A DNA stretch of 30,745 nt from DASTOB01 sp035720425 (GCA_035720425.1 DASTOB010000062.1:1-30745); one strand, 5' to 3'. Counted from the first letter of the stretch, positions 23,458 to 30,745 are shown. Translations and numbers: made by a program. Notes: generated from the letters alone by a model not told the origin.

Positions 23458-23629
23458 CGATGGCCTACCCTCCTCTCCCCTCACGGACATGCTCAACCGG
23501 AACCGCGGTCGGCGAGATGAACCAACGGCGGTTCGAGGCTCCCTCGGAACCCTCCGGTCGCTCCTCGCTGGGGCCTGGAAACCGGTGGGCGTTCATCGTA
23601 GGACGGCCCCCGGATGCCCGGAAGGGGGT

Positions 23630-23665
23630 TTGTCCACGAAGTCGTCCACCAAGTTATCCACACGA
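23630..23665 (+). repeat. Three 12-bp repeats of DnaA-box type
   Basis: Consecutive 12-mers share T-N-N-TCCAC: TTGTCCACGAAG, TCGTCCACCAAG and TTATCCACACGA. The last contains TTATCCACA (23654-23662), a perfect DnaA box. They lie in a 250-bp gap between the 128-aa gene and dgcA. Confidence 0.6.
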
Positions 23666-23710
23666 ACGGACGTTCGCCGAACAGGCGTACGGTAGGCCGC
23701 GGCAACCGCT

Positions 23711-24760
23711 TCAGCCGGCCCGACGATGGACCCCGAGACCGGGTCGGTTGGACAACAGCCAGCGGCAATCCGGGCCCAGCTCGAGGCCCGCGACCGGGTC
23801 GTCGGCGAGGAGCAGGTTGCCGTCGAGATCGACCCACTCGGCGAGGCTCGCGACCGCGGCCGATGCGGCAATGCCGACCGACGTCTCCTCCATGCAACCG
23901 AGGAACGTCCGAAAGCCGAGCTCGCGCGCCCGCGCGAGCATGCGGGCGGCAGGGCCGACCCCGCCGCACTTGGCGAGCTTGACGTTGACCCCGGCGACGA
24001 CGTCGACGAGGCCGTCGAGGTCGTCGATCCGGACGGCGCTCTCGTCGGCCACGATCGGCAGATCGGACATCGCCTGAAGGTTGCGCAACCAGTCCAGGCG
24101 ACGGGCCGGGAACGGTTGCTCGATGAGCTCGACGCCGAGTCGGACGAGATCGGGCAGGAGGGTCCGTGCGACGTCGGGCGTCCAACCGGTGTTCGCGTCG
24201 ACCCGGAGCGGGCCGGCGTAGACGGCCCGGACGGCCTCGAGCGTGGCGACATCGGCCGGACCCCCGACCTTGATCTTGAGCGCCGGGAAGTGGGCGGCAC
24301 GCCGGGCGCGCTCGGCGACGACGGCGGGTTCGTCGAGGCCGAGGGTGAAGTCGGTCGGCGGGATTACTGCCGGCAGGCCGAGGAAGGCGTGGAGCGGCAG
24401 GCCGGCCACCTGCGCGGCGAGGTCGTGGAGCGCGATGTCGAGCGCGCACTTGGCCGCGCCGTGGCCGGCGATCGCGGCGTCCATCCGGGCGGCCGCGGCG
24501 GCCAGCTCGTCGGGCGTGAGCTCCGGCTCGCCGACGGCGTCGAGGAGTAGCGGGGTCACCGCCGCGATCGTCGCCGGGGTTTCGCCGTAGTACGGGTCGG
24601 GGTACCCCTCGCCGAGCGCGATTTTCGCGGGGTGCCGATCGTCCCGGAGCTCCACGAGGACGGTCGTGATCGATCGGCCGGCTCCGTGCTCCGCCCTCGC
24701 GATGACGAACGGGTCCCGGAGCGGGAGACGGAGGACCTCGTGACGAACGCTCAGACCCAC
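23711..24760 (-). CDS. DgcA-type N-acetyl-glutamate racemase / dipeptide epimerase (enolase superfamily)
   Basis: A 349-aa enolase-superfamily enzyme of the muconate-lactonising type. ALKIKVGG carries the KxK general base, the metal ligands are Asp in RVDANTGW, Glu in LIEQPFP and Asp in VADESAV, and the opposite lysine is in KLAKCGG. DLDGNLLLADDP is typical of Ala-Glu epimerases. With an adjacent DUF1611 gene the best match is DgcA, which racemises N-acetyl-D-glutamate in D-glutamate catabolism; plain L-Ala-D/L-Glu epimerase (peptidoglycan recycling) is the alternative. I chose GTG 24760, which overlaps the end of the upstream gene by 10 nt. Confidence 0.87.
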   Translation of the reverse strand: MGLSVRHEVLRLPLRDPFVIARAEHGAGRSITTVLVELRDDRHPAKIALGEGYPDPYYGETPATIAAVTPLLLDAVGEPELTPDELAAAAARMDAAIAGHGAAKCALDIALHDLAAQVAGLPLHAFLGLPAVIPPTDFTLGLDEPAVVAERARRAAHFPALKIKVGGPADVATLEAVRAVYAGPLRVDANTGWTPDVARTLLPDLVRLGVELIEQPFPARRLDWLRNLQAMSDLPIVADESAVRIDDLDGLVDVVAGVNVKLAKCGGVGPAARMLARARELGFRTFLGCMEETSVGIAASAAVASLAEWVDLDGNLLLADDPVAGLELGPDCRWLLSNRPGLGVHRRAG

Positions 24761-25842
24761 GGCAGGGCGTCCACCGCGGGCACGATCGCCGACCACAGGC
24801 GGTCGCCACCGAAGCGGACCGGGTCGTCGGCCGGCAGGCCGGTCTCGGCCGAAATCGCGTCGATGGTCCGCCGCGCCTCGTCATCTGACGCGATGAGCGA
24901 CGTATTGAGCGCGATCGCGACGACCTTCGAGGGGGCGATGAGCGCGGCGACTCGCTCATGGAGGTCGATGAACGGGCGGAGCGGAGCGATCGGGAACGAC
25001 GCCTCGGGCAGGTGGTCGAAGTCGTGCTCGGTGAGGCCGGGCTTGTGGACGAGGACCATCGCGTGCGGCGTCGTGCCGTGGATGAGCCCGAGGGTGACCG
25101 AGCTATAGGCCGGGTGATCGAGCGAGCCCTGGCCCTCGACGAGGATCCAGTCGCCGCGCGCCTCCGCCTCCTCGAGGAGCCACTCGCACGTGCCCTGGAG
25201 GAAGTCCGCAATGACCCGATCGACGGCCACCCCCCAGCCCTCGATCATCATGCCGGTCTGGCCGGTCGGCACGAAGACGGTTCGGTCGCCGCGCGCCAGG
25301 GCCGCGCGCCGGAGCTCGAGGGCGACGGACATCTTGCCGATCGCGCAGTCGGTCCCGACCGTCAGGATCACCCGCGTTCCCGGCCGGTGCGCGCGACCGA
25401 CCGAGGTTTGCTCCCGCTCCGGTGGCCGCCGATAGTCGACGATCCGGGCACCGGTCGCCCGCGCCGCCGCGGCGAACTCCGGGTCGTCTCCGAGCAGGGT
25501 GTGCAGGCCCGACAGGACGTCGAGTCCGGCGCCGAGCGCCTCGAGGATGACCGCTCGCCACTCGGCCGGGAGCCTGCCGCCGGTCGGCGCGATGCCGATG
25601 AGCAGCGCCGTCGGCGGGTCCGGCAGGGCGAGCGCGTCGGCCAGCGTCGCAACGATCGGGATGTCGTGGCCGGGCAGCCACTCGGCGACGGTGCGGCCGG
25701 CGACGGCCGAGTCGAGCAGCGCGACGACCGGGGTCGTCCCGTAGCGGATGACGCCCATCGCGGTCTTCGCGTTGTGAACGTGCCACTGCCCCTCGGTCAG
25801 GATGACGAGGCGGCGATGAGGATCCGGCGCGAACGACTCCAT
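24751..25842 (-). CDS. DUF1611-family protein, DgcN-type D-glutamate N-acetyltransferase
   Basis: A 363-aa DUF1611 protein. An N-terminal Rossmann-like domain (to about 140) is followed by a P-loop-like TVGTDCAIGKMSVALEL, then FVPTGQTGMMIEGWG, DWILVEGQGSLDHPAYSSVT and LVHKPGLTEHD, all family hallmarks. Members were long called 'NAD-dependent epimerase-like'; DgcN is reported to acetylate D-glutamate, with DgcA converting the product to the L form. The pair overlaps here, supporting that pathway. ATG 25842 has TAGACT 9 nt upstream and no Shine-Dalgarno sequence. It is divergent from a methyltransferase. Confidence 0.88.
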   Translation of the reverse strand: MESFAPDPHRRLVILTEGQWHVHNAKTAMGVIRYGTTPVVALLDSAVAGRTVAEWLPGHDIPIVATLADALALPDPPTALLIGIAPTGGRLPAEWRAVILEALGAGLDVLSGLHTLLGDDPEFAAAARATGARIVDYRRPPEREQTSVGRAHRPGTRVILTVGTDCAIGKMSVALELRRAALARGDRTVFVPTGQTGMMIEGWGVAVDRVIADFLQGTCEWLLEEAEARGDWILVEGQGSLDHPAYSSVTLGLIHGTTPHAMVLVHKPGLTEHDFDHLPEASFPIAPLRPFIDLHERVAALIAPSKVVAIALNTSLIASDDEARRTIDAISAETGLPADDPVRFGGDRLWSAIVPAVDALPWV

Positions 25843-25851
25843 GGCCGCCGA

Positions 25852-25857
25852 AGTCTA
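25852..25857 (-). promoter_or_regulatory. -10 element TAGACT for dgcN-dgcA
   Basis: On the minus strand TAGACT lies 9 nt before ATG 25842, giving a leader of only a few nucleotides. Confidence 0.45.
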
Positions 25858-25900
25858 CGGAACCGGAGTCATGTCGTGGCGGTGACTTGCGGGCGGACCA

Positions 25901-25906
25901 TACAGT
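25901..25906 (+). promoter_or_regulatory. -10 element TACAGT, leaderless start
   Basis: TACAGT is followed by 6 nt and GTG at 25913; no ribosome site is present. It is back-to-back with the dgcN promoter in a 70-bp gap. Confidence 0.55.
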
Positions 25907-25912
25907 TCCGAC

Positions 25913-26674
25913 GTGAGCTTCGACGTTGCCGCACAGGCGTACGACCGGTTCATGGGCCGCTACTCGGCTCCGCTCGCGCCGCTGCTCGCGGACCTCGCCG
26001 GGATCCGGAGCGGGCAGCGCGTGCTCGACGTTGGGTCCGGCCCGGGTGCGCTCACCGCCGAGCTTGCGATCCGACTTGGCCCTGATCGGGTGACGGCGAT
26101 CGACCCGTCCGAGTCGTTCGTCGAGGCGGCACGCACACGCCATCCGGGCGTCACGGTCCTGCGCGGCGTCGCAGAGGCCCTGCCGTTTAGAGACGACGTC
26201 TTCGATGGTGCGCTCGCCCAGCTGGTCGTCCACTTCATGACCGATCCCGTCGCTGGACTCGCCGAGATGGCCCGCGTGACCAGGCCCGGTGGGGTCGTCG
26301 CCGCGTGCGTCTGGGATCACGCCGGCGGGCGGGGTCCGCTCGGCCTGTTCTGGCGGGCCGCACGTGAGCACGATCCGGGCGTCCACGACGAGTCGTCGCT
26401 CGCCGGTGCCCGCGAGGGTCACCTGGCTGCGCTGTTCGAGGCGGCCGGCCTCCGTCGGGTCGAGCCGACGGTGCTCGAGGTCGCCCTTGAACACGCGAAC
26501 TTCGAGGAGTGGTGGGAACCGTACACGGCCGGTGTCGGTCCCGCCGGCGCCTACGTCGCGACGCTCGACGATGCGCATCGCCTCGAGCTGCGCGAGCGCT
26601 GCCGCGCGCTCCTCCCCGGGGGTCCCTTCCAGATCACCGCGCGGGCCTGGGCCGCCCGCGGCGTGGTCCGTTGA
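25913..26674 (+). CDS. Class I SAM-dependent methyltransferase
   Basis: A 253-aa UbiE/Methyltransf_11-type enzyme. Motif I is VLDVGSGPGALTAEL (about 37-51), the acidic motif II is VTAIDPSESFVEAA, and motif III/IV covers GVAEALPFRDDVFDGALAQL. The C-terminal half, with EEWWEPYTAGVG, forms the substrate cap. It is probably a small-molecule methyltransferase, but the substrate is unknown. The GTG start is set by the TACAGT promoter 6 nt upstream and by the usual FDVAAQAYDRFMGRYS opening of this family. Confidence 0.88.
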   Translation: MSFDVAAQAYDRFMGRYSAPLAPLLADLAGIRSGQRVLDVGSGPGALTAELAIRLGPDRVTAIDPSESFVEAARTRHPGVTVLRGVAEALPFRDDVFDGALAQLVVHFMTDPVAGLAEMARVTRPGGVVAACVWDHAGGRGPLGLFWRAAREHDPGVHDESSLAGAREGHLAALFEAAGLRRVEPTVLEVALEHANFEEWWEPYTAGVGPAGAYVATLDDAHRLELRERCRALLPGGPFQITARAWAARGVVR

Positions 26675-26715
26675 ACCAGGGGTGGACGCGGATTCTCGGT
26701 TTGGTCGACCGGGAT

Positions 26716-26772
26716 TGAACCGATAGGCTGCCTCGATCGCTCTGTTGTGTGATCGGTTCACCCTGAGCCGAT
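26716..26772. promoter_or_regulatory. TGAACCGAT motif, three copies upstream of the sigma gene
   Basis: TGAACCGAT (26716-26724), its inverse ATCGGTTCA (26752-26760) and TGAGCCGAT (26764-26772). The latter two make an 8-of-9 inverted repeat with a 3-bp spacer. A likely operator, or autoregulatory promoter element, for the sigma/partner pair. Confidence 0.45.
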
Positions 26773-26794
26773 CAGTCACGGATTGGAGTGACGG

Positions 26795-27349
26795 GTGCAG
26801 GTCGGACTGGTCGAGCAGGCACAGCGAGGCGACGCGGAAGCGTTCGACTCCCTGGCGCGCCTGGTTGGCGACCGATGCCTGGCGATCGCGGTGCGGATCC
26901 TCCGCGACATCGACCTGGCCGAGGACGCCGTGCAGGCCGCACTGATCACGGCCTGGACCGAGCTTCGAGCCCTGCGCGACCCGTCCCGCTTCGAGCCGTG
27001 GCTCCACCGCATCCTCACCAACGCGTGCTACGCCGAGGCCGGGCGTCGCAAGCGCTGGTCCGAGGGCCTGAGGATCCTGCCGGGTACGAGTTCGAACATG
27101 CCCGACGACTACCTGACCGTGGACGACCGTGACCTGCTCGAGCGGGCGCTGCGGAGACTCACGGTTCAGCAGCGCGCGGTCCTCGTCTTCCACCACTACC
27201 TCGGGCTGTCGATTTCCGAGGTGGCGGCACGAACCGGACTTCCCGTCGGGACTGCGAAGTCCCGCCTGCATCACGCCACGCGGGCGCTCCGGGCCAGCAT
27301 CGAGGCTGACTCCCGGGCCACCCCGCATTCCCAGGAGCGACTGGCATGA
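26795..27349 (+). CDS. ECF-type RNA polymerase sigma factor
   Basis: A 184-aa ECF sigma factor. Region 2 covers about 8-75 (DIDLAEDAVQAALITAWTEL, FEPWLHRILTNACYAEAGRR) and region 4 about 110-165 (LTVQQRAVLVFHHYLGLSIS, GTAKSRLHHATRALR). It resembles the sigma gene at 12548 in both regions, so the two are probably members of one group. GTG 26795 follows GGAGTGA by about 7 nt. Its stop overlaps the next start as ATGA, indicating a co-translated membrane partner. Confidence 0.93.
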   Translation: MQVGLVEQAQRGDAEAFDSLARLVGDRCLAIAVRILRDIDLAEDAVQAALITAWTELRALRDPSRFEPWLHRILTNACYAEAGRRKRWSEGLRILPGTSSNMPDDYLTVDDRDLLERALRRLTVQQRAVLVFHHYLGLSISEVAARTGLPVGTAKSRLHHATRALRASIEADSRATPHSQERLA

Positions 27350-28287
27350 CCGCATCGCGCGATCCCGACCGCCTGATCCACGCCTACCTCCAGGAAGGCG
27401 CGGAGGTCCTTCAGGACCGGGTCTACGACGTGGTCCGTGCCGAGATCGACCGAAAACGACAACGGGTCCTCATCGGCCCGTGGAGGACGCCCATCATGAA
27501 CAAGCTCACCGCCGCAGGCCTCGGCGTCGCTGCCGCGGTCGTGGCCCTCGTCGTTGGTATCCAGCTCCTCGGCCCGCCCGCCCCCGGCGGGAGCGGAGCA
27601 TCCCCATCGGCGGACCCGTCGGCCACGGTCGAGCCGTCACCGACCGCGCCGTCAGCCACGCCGTGGACTGGTCTCTCGCAAGGTCCCTTCGTCCTCACCG
27701 GCTCCGCCGATCCGGTGCAGGTCGCGGTGACCATCACGTCGCCGAGCTGGGTTGCACTGCCGGAGTTCGACGGCGTGGGAAAGAACGATGACGGCCTGGA
27801 CCCGCCGCAGACCGTGGGCGCAGCGTTGATCGCGTGGGGATGGCCCGCCGGGACGGGGTTCTACGTGTATGGCGACCCTTGTCATTGGGCCACAACGACC
27901 CCGGAGGCGCCGGCCACCACGCCCGAGGAGATCGCGACGGCCCTGGCGGCGCAGGCGTCACGCGAGGCCACGGCTCCGGTAGACGTGACGGTGGGCGGAT
28001 ACGCCGGCAAGGCGATCACGGTCCACGTCCCGATGGAGTACGAGGTGCCCGGTGCCTCCAGGGAGGAAGAATTCGCCGAGTGCGACCAGAGCATCTTCGG
28101 CCTCTACGGAGTCGATGGTGAGACGGAACCTGCCCGCAACAATCAGGGACCGGGCCAGGTCGATGACCTGTGGATCATCGACGTGAACGGGTCGATTGTG
28201 ATCCTCGACGCGATGCACGGTCCGGCGGTACCGGCCTCGCTCGTCGACGAGATACGTGCCCTCGCCGAGTCGGCGACCTTCGAGTAG
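27346..28287 (+). CDS. Single-pass membrane protein, probable anti-sigma partner
   Basis: A 313-aa protein. Residues 1-50 are cytoplasmic (DRLIHAYLQEGAEVLQDRVY), one membrane helix spans about 55-75, then a Pro/Ser/Thr linker to about 105 leads to an exported domain. That domain has two cysteines (YGDPCHW and FAECDQS) and the segments VGGYAGKAITVHVP and DLWIIDVNGSIVILDA. The N-terminal segment resembles that of propeller proteins next to ECF sigma genes. ATG 27346 overlaps the sigma stop (ATGA), so an anti-sigma role is likely by context. The C-terminal domain matches the partial gene at the end of the window. Confidence 0.8.
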   Translation: MTASRDPDRLIHAYLQEGAEVLQDRVYDVVRAEIDRKRQRVLIGPWRTPIMNKLTAAGLGVAAAVVALVVGIQLLGPPAPGGSGASPSADPSATVEPSPTAPSATPWTGLSQGPFVLTGSADPVQVAVTITSPSWVALPEFDGVGKNDDGLDPPQTVGAALIAWGWPAGTGFYVYGDPCHWATTTPEAPATTPEEIATALAAQASREATAPVDVTVGGYAGKAITVHVPMEYEVPGASREEEFAECDQSIFGLYGVDGETEPARNNQGPGQVDDLWIIDVNGSIVILDAMHGPAVPASLVDEIRALAESATFE

Positions 28288-28294
28288 CAGATCC

Positions 28295-28323
28295 CGCTGG
28301 CGGTCCGGCCCGGGCCGCCAGCG
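28295..28323. terminator. Hairpin after the sigma/anti-sigma operon
   Basis: CGCTGGCGG (28295-28303) and CCGCCAGCG (28315-28323) pair perfectly across 11 nt, 8 nt after the stop codon. Confidence 0.6.
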
Positions 28324-28855
28324 ACGTACTCGACTCAGTTTCGGGCGATGGTCCAGCGGTCAGTGCTACCTACAACCGAGCGTGGTTCGAGCAGATCCTC
28401 GCGATCGTTCACCTCCAACCCGAGCATGTCGTCGATTGGCTGCCGCCTGCGTCGCCATAGCCGTCCACGTTTCTCGAACGATTCGATGGCCGAGCCTGTT
28501 CGTTCACCGACCGACGCGCGGGCGGCCCCGCCCGCCGCGTCGCGCACGGATCCGGCCGCCGAGGCGCGCACCGCCATCAGCTTCGCGTCTATTCGCCCCA
28601 CGACTCGCGGGGACGGCCTCGTCGCTGAATCCGGTCCGCGGAGGCCAGGGTGCCACGCTGCTCGTGCACGAATCGGGCCTGCGAGTAGCCGCCAACGGCC
28701 GCGAAACCCGTGTCGGACGCCCTGCACGCGTGTCCCCGAGTCGTGGGGCGACTATTTGATAAGTTCGGCCCGATCCGGACCCGGACCCACTTAGGGTTCG
28801 GTTCGACCAGGCGGCACGGCCTCGCGGCCTCGTCGCCCACGGCCCGACCTGTCCT

Positions 28856-28891
28856 GCCCGGGCGCGGCGACTCGCCCGGGCGCGGCGACTC
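28856..28891. repeat. Two tandem 18-bp repeats
   Basis: GCCCGGGCGCGGCGACTC occurs twice head-to-tail (28856 and 28874), with a partial third copy following. Non-coding; role unknown. Confidence 0.6.
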
Positions 28892-28966
28892 GCCCGGCGC
28901 ACCCTTCGCCACTTCGATGGCGAATCGGTTGACGTCCAGTGACCACATCGGCGACCCTGACGGCGA

Positions 28967-29067
28967 CGAAGGGGAGTACCCCACGCCGGTCCGCGGCGTC
29001 ATCCCGGCCACGACATCGTGGCTCGCTGCGGCCGACCTCGGTGCACCGCGGTCGGGAGAGACCTTCG
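28967..29067 (+). promoter_or_regulatory. yybP-ykoY manganese riboswitch
   Basis: The closing stem pairs CGAAGG (28967-28972) with CCTTCG (29062-29067). It encloses both conserved manganese loops, GGGGAGTA on the 5' side and GAGACC on the 3' side. Between them ACGCC/GGCGT pair around a GTC-rich loop, with the conserved CGTCAT at the junction. GCCACGA/TCGTGGC forms a perfect hairpin and CCGACC/GGTCGG the next. These are the hallmarks of RF00080. It lies 22 nt before a TerC gene, a usual target of this switch. Confidence 0.85.
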
Positions 29068-29089
29068 ATCTCGTATCGGAGGTCGTTCC

Positions 29090-30295
29090 ATGCCTGCAGA
29101 ACTCGGACCGTGGCTGCTTCTGGCCGCCATCGTCGGCGGAATCCTCGCCTTCGACCTGTTGGTCCTTCACCGTGACGCCCGTCCCGTTCCGTTCCGCGAG
29201 GCCGCCGTCTGGTCGGCCGTCTGGGTCAGCATCGCGCTCGGCTTCGGGGCCTACGTGGCCGCGACCCGAGGCGGTCAGGCCGGCGGCGAGTACCTCGCGG
29301 GCTACCTCATCGAACTTTCGCTGTCCATCGACAACGTCTTCGTCTTCGCGCTCATCTTCGCCGCCTTCGCCGTCCCGCCCGCCTTCCAGCACCGACTGCT
29401 GTTCTGGGGAATCCTCGGCGCGGTCGTGTTCCGGGCCGCCTTCATCGCCGCCGGAACGGCGATCCTTGCGGCCGCGCACTGGGTCATCTACCTGCTCGGG
29501 ATCCTGCTCGTCGTCACCGGGTTCCGGCTCGCTCGTTCGCGGGGCCACGCGGTCGCCCCGGAGCGCAACCCGGTCCTGCGCCTGTTCCGGCGGGCCGTCC
29601 CGATGACCGACGGCTACCGCGGACCCGCGTTCATCGTCCGCGAGGCCGGCCGGCGCGTCGCCACGCCGCTGCTCGCCGTCCTCGTCGCGATCGAGACGAC
29701 CGACATCATGTTCGCGCTCGACTCGATCCCCGCCGTCTTCGCGGTGACGACGGACCCGTTCATCGTGTTCAGCTCGAACCTGTTCGCGATCCTCGGGCTG
29801 CGCTCGCTCTACTTCCTGCTCGCCGGGCTGCTCGAGCGGTTCGTCTACCTCAAGCTCGGGCTTGCGGCGCTGCTCGTGTTCGCCGGCCTCAAGATCCTCA
29901 CGAGCGACCTGCTTCACCTCCCGATCGCGGTCTCGCTCGGCGTCATCGTGACGATCCTCGCGACGGCGATCGTCGCCTCCCTGGTCGCGACCCACCCGGA
30001 TCGGCGGGCGCTGGCCGATCGGCTTCGCTGGCCAGCGCTGCGGGTCGCGTCGGGAGTCGGCCTGGGTCTGGGCGGCCTCGGGCTGTTCGGGCTCGCCGCG
30101 CTGGCACGTGATGCGGGAGCGGGTTGGCTGCTCGTCGACGCCGCCGTGGTCGCCGGCGGCGCCGTCGTCGTGCTGCTCGGGTACGCCGCGCTGCAACGCG
30201 GTCGTGCGCACCGGTCGATCGTTCGCGGCTGGGCCACGGCGGGCTCCGTCGCCCTGCTCGTGCTCGCACTCGCGCTCTTCGTCCTCATCGACTGA
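29090..30295 (+). CDS. TerC-family membrane protein, probable manganese/metal exporter
   Basis: A 401-aa integral membrane protein. The TerC signature is complete: ELSLSIDNVFVFALIF near the N-terminus and AIETTDIMFALDSIPAVFAV in the middle, each with the conserved metal-binding Asp residues, followed by SSNLFAILGLRSLYFLLAG. Related Alx and TerC proteins move Mn2+ out of the cell or to secreted enzymes. Family members are about 320 aa; this one carries ~90 extra residues at the C-terminus with about three more helices. ATG 29090 follows GGAGG by 7 nt. The upstream manganese riboswitch supports Mn2+ as substrate. Confidence 0.9.
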   Translation: MPAELGPWLLLAAIVGGILAFDLLVLHRDARPVPFREAAVWSAVWVSIALGFGAYVAATRGGQAGGEYLAGYLIELSLSIDNVFVFALIFAAFAVPPAFQHRLLFWGILGAVVFRAAFIAAGTAILAAAHWVIYLLGILLVVTGFRLARSRGHAVAPERNPVLRLFRRAVPMTDGYRGPAFIVREAGRRVATPLLAVLVAIETTDIMFALDSIPAVFAVTTDPFIVFSSNLFAILGLRSLYFLLAGLLERFVYLKLGLAALLVFAGLKILTSDLLHLPIAVSLGVIVTILATAIVASLVATHPDRRALADRLRWPALRVASGVGLGLGGLGLFGLAALARDAGAGWLLVDAAVVAGGAVVVLLGYAALQRGRAHRSIVRGWATAGSVALLVLALALFVLID

Positions 30296-30367
30296 ACCGA
30301 ACAGGACAGCGAGTCGGCGGGGCGCTCGCCGTCGGCTGTGGGCCATTCGCGAGCGACCCGCCCGCGC

Positions 30368-30745
30368 TCAGGGCGTGATTTCGATGGAGTCGACGATCGC
30401 CTGGAGCTCGGTTCGACGCTGGATCGATGTCTCCGGGTAGTCGTAGGCCTGGATCACGGCGCGGATGCCATCGACGTCGAGGATCCAGTAACGCCAGCGG
30501 TGGCTGGGGCCCTGCGCGTAGATCGTGGCATCGATCGGGCGGTAGCGGAAGCACTCGCTGATGTCGGCCGGAACCTGGATCTCCAGATACATGCCGGAGT
30601 AGCCCGCGAGCGGGACCTCAACGGGGGTCGTCACGTCGAGCAGCGGATGGCTGTCGAGCGCCGTGGCGAAGTCCTCGACGGTCGGCCCGACCTCGACGTC
30701 TGCGCCCAGCAAGTCGTCCGGGCGGCACGGGTCGCTGTACAGCCA
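30368..30745 (-). CDS. Partial gene: C-terminal domain related to the sigma-partner at 27346
   Basis: The frame is open from its stop at 30368 to the window edge, so only the last ~125 residues are seen. The visible part, LYSDPCRPDD, then LAGYSGMYLEIQVP, SECFRYRP and YWILDVDGIRAVIQA, parallels YGDPCHW, VGGYAGKAITVHVP, AECDQS and LWIIDVNGSIVILDA of the protein at 27346-28287, including both cysteines. It is therefore probably the exported domain of another anti-sigma or lipoprotein partner. The N-terminus and any sigma gene lie outside this window. Confidence 0.75.
   Translation of the reverse strand, partial: WLYSDPCRPDDLLGADVEVGPTVEDFATALDSHPLLDVTTPVEVPLAGYSGMYLEIQVPADISECFRYRPIDATIYAQGPSHRWRYWILDVDGIRAVIQAYDYPETSIQRRTELQAIVDSIEITP

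Larger units (their letters stand above)
28288..28966. other. 679-bp intergenic region upstream of the terC riboswitch
   Basis: No convincing gene. It holds a hairpin after the anti-sigma gene, a short open segment at about 28360-28460 with protein-like composition (YNRAWFEQILAIVHLQPEHV) but no start or family, an 18-bp tandem repeat at 28856-28891, and a -35-like TTGACG at 28929 without a clear -10 partner. Confidence 0.5.

Noticed and set aside
23630..23665. Full replication origin
   Set aside because: Only one perfect DnaA box, no AT-rich unwinding region and no dnaA/dnaN/gyrB neighbours.
28589..30346. 585-codon minus-strand frame opposite terC
   Set aside because: Charged low-complexity sequence antisense to a clear TerC protein.

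Overview
This is a GC-rich (roughly 70% by eye) bacterial chromosome segment. No single marker fixes the taxon. The gene families, the short TANNNT-type promoters placed directly before start codons, and the mix of KdpDE-like, META, cupredoxin and PEP-utilising proteins suggest a Chloroflexota lineage, perhaps Limnocylindria-like; an actinobacterium is the main alternative. This placement is inference.

Layout. 1-3259: a small HTH protein (-), a glycine/histidine-rich membrane protein (+), a strong hairpin, then an OmpR-type regulator and HAMP histidine kinase (+, 4-bp overlap). 3240-7968 (-): a KdpD-like kinase lacking the cytoplasmic N-terminal domain, a KdpE-like regulator, an 86-aa unknown protein and a KimA-type potassium permease. 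This looks like a potassium-uptake module in which a KdpDE-like pair stands beside KimA rather than KdpFABC. 8094-11195: a two-META-domain lipoprotein (-), then a divergent pair of an SQR/FCC-like flavoprotein (-) and a cysteine synthase (+). 11271-13108 (-): an ECF sigma factor and a membrane beta-propeller protein, a probable anti-sigma. 13326-17195 (-): a MerR regulator, a PEP-synthase/rifampin-phosphotransferase-like enzyme and a membrane cupredoxin in one operon. 17407-19085: a TetR regulator divergent from an alpha/beta hydrolase, with a perfect 7-5-7 inverted repeat between them.

19170-20472 is an IS481-like insertion sequence with unusual tandem-repeat ends, abutting tRNA-Arg(TCT) (20478-20553, -). 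20554-21278 has no supported gene but holds three 41-bp tandem repeats upstream of an orphan DNA N4/N6 methyltransferase. Two small unknown proteins follow, convergent around a hairpin, then a DnaA-box-like 12-bp triplet. 23711-25842 (-) is a DgcN/DgcA pair for D-glutamate handling, divergent from a class I methyltransferase. 26795-28287 (+) is a second ECF sigma/membrane-partner pair. 28967-29067 is a yybP-ykoY (manganese) riboswitch controlling a TerC-family membrane protein. The window ends inside a gene (-) whose visible part resembles the C-terminal domain of the second sigma partner.

Across the window at least five genes, and probably six, begin 6-7 nt after a TANNNT hexamer with little or no Shine-Dalgarno sequence. 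This indicates frequent leaderless transcripts, alongside other genes with clear GGAGG sites.
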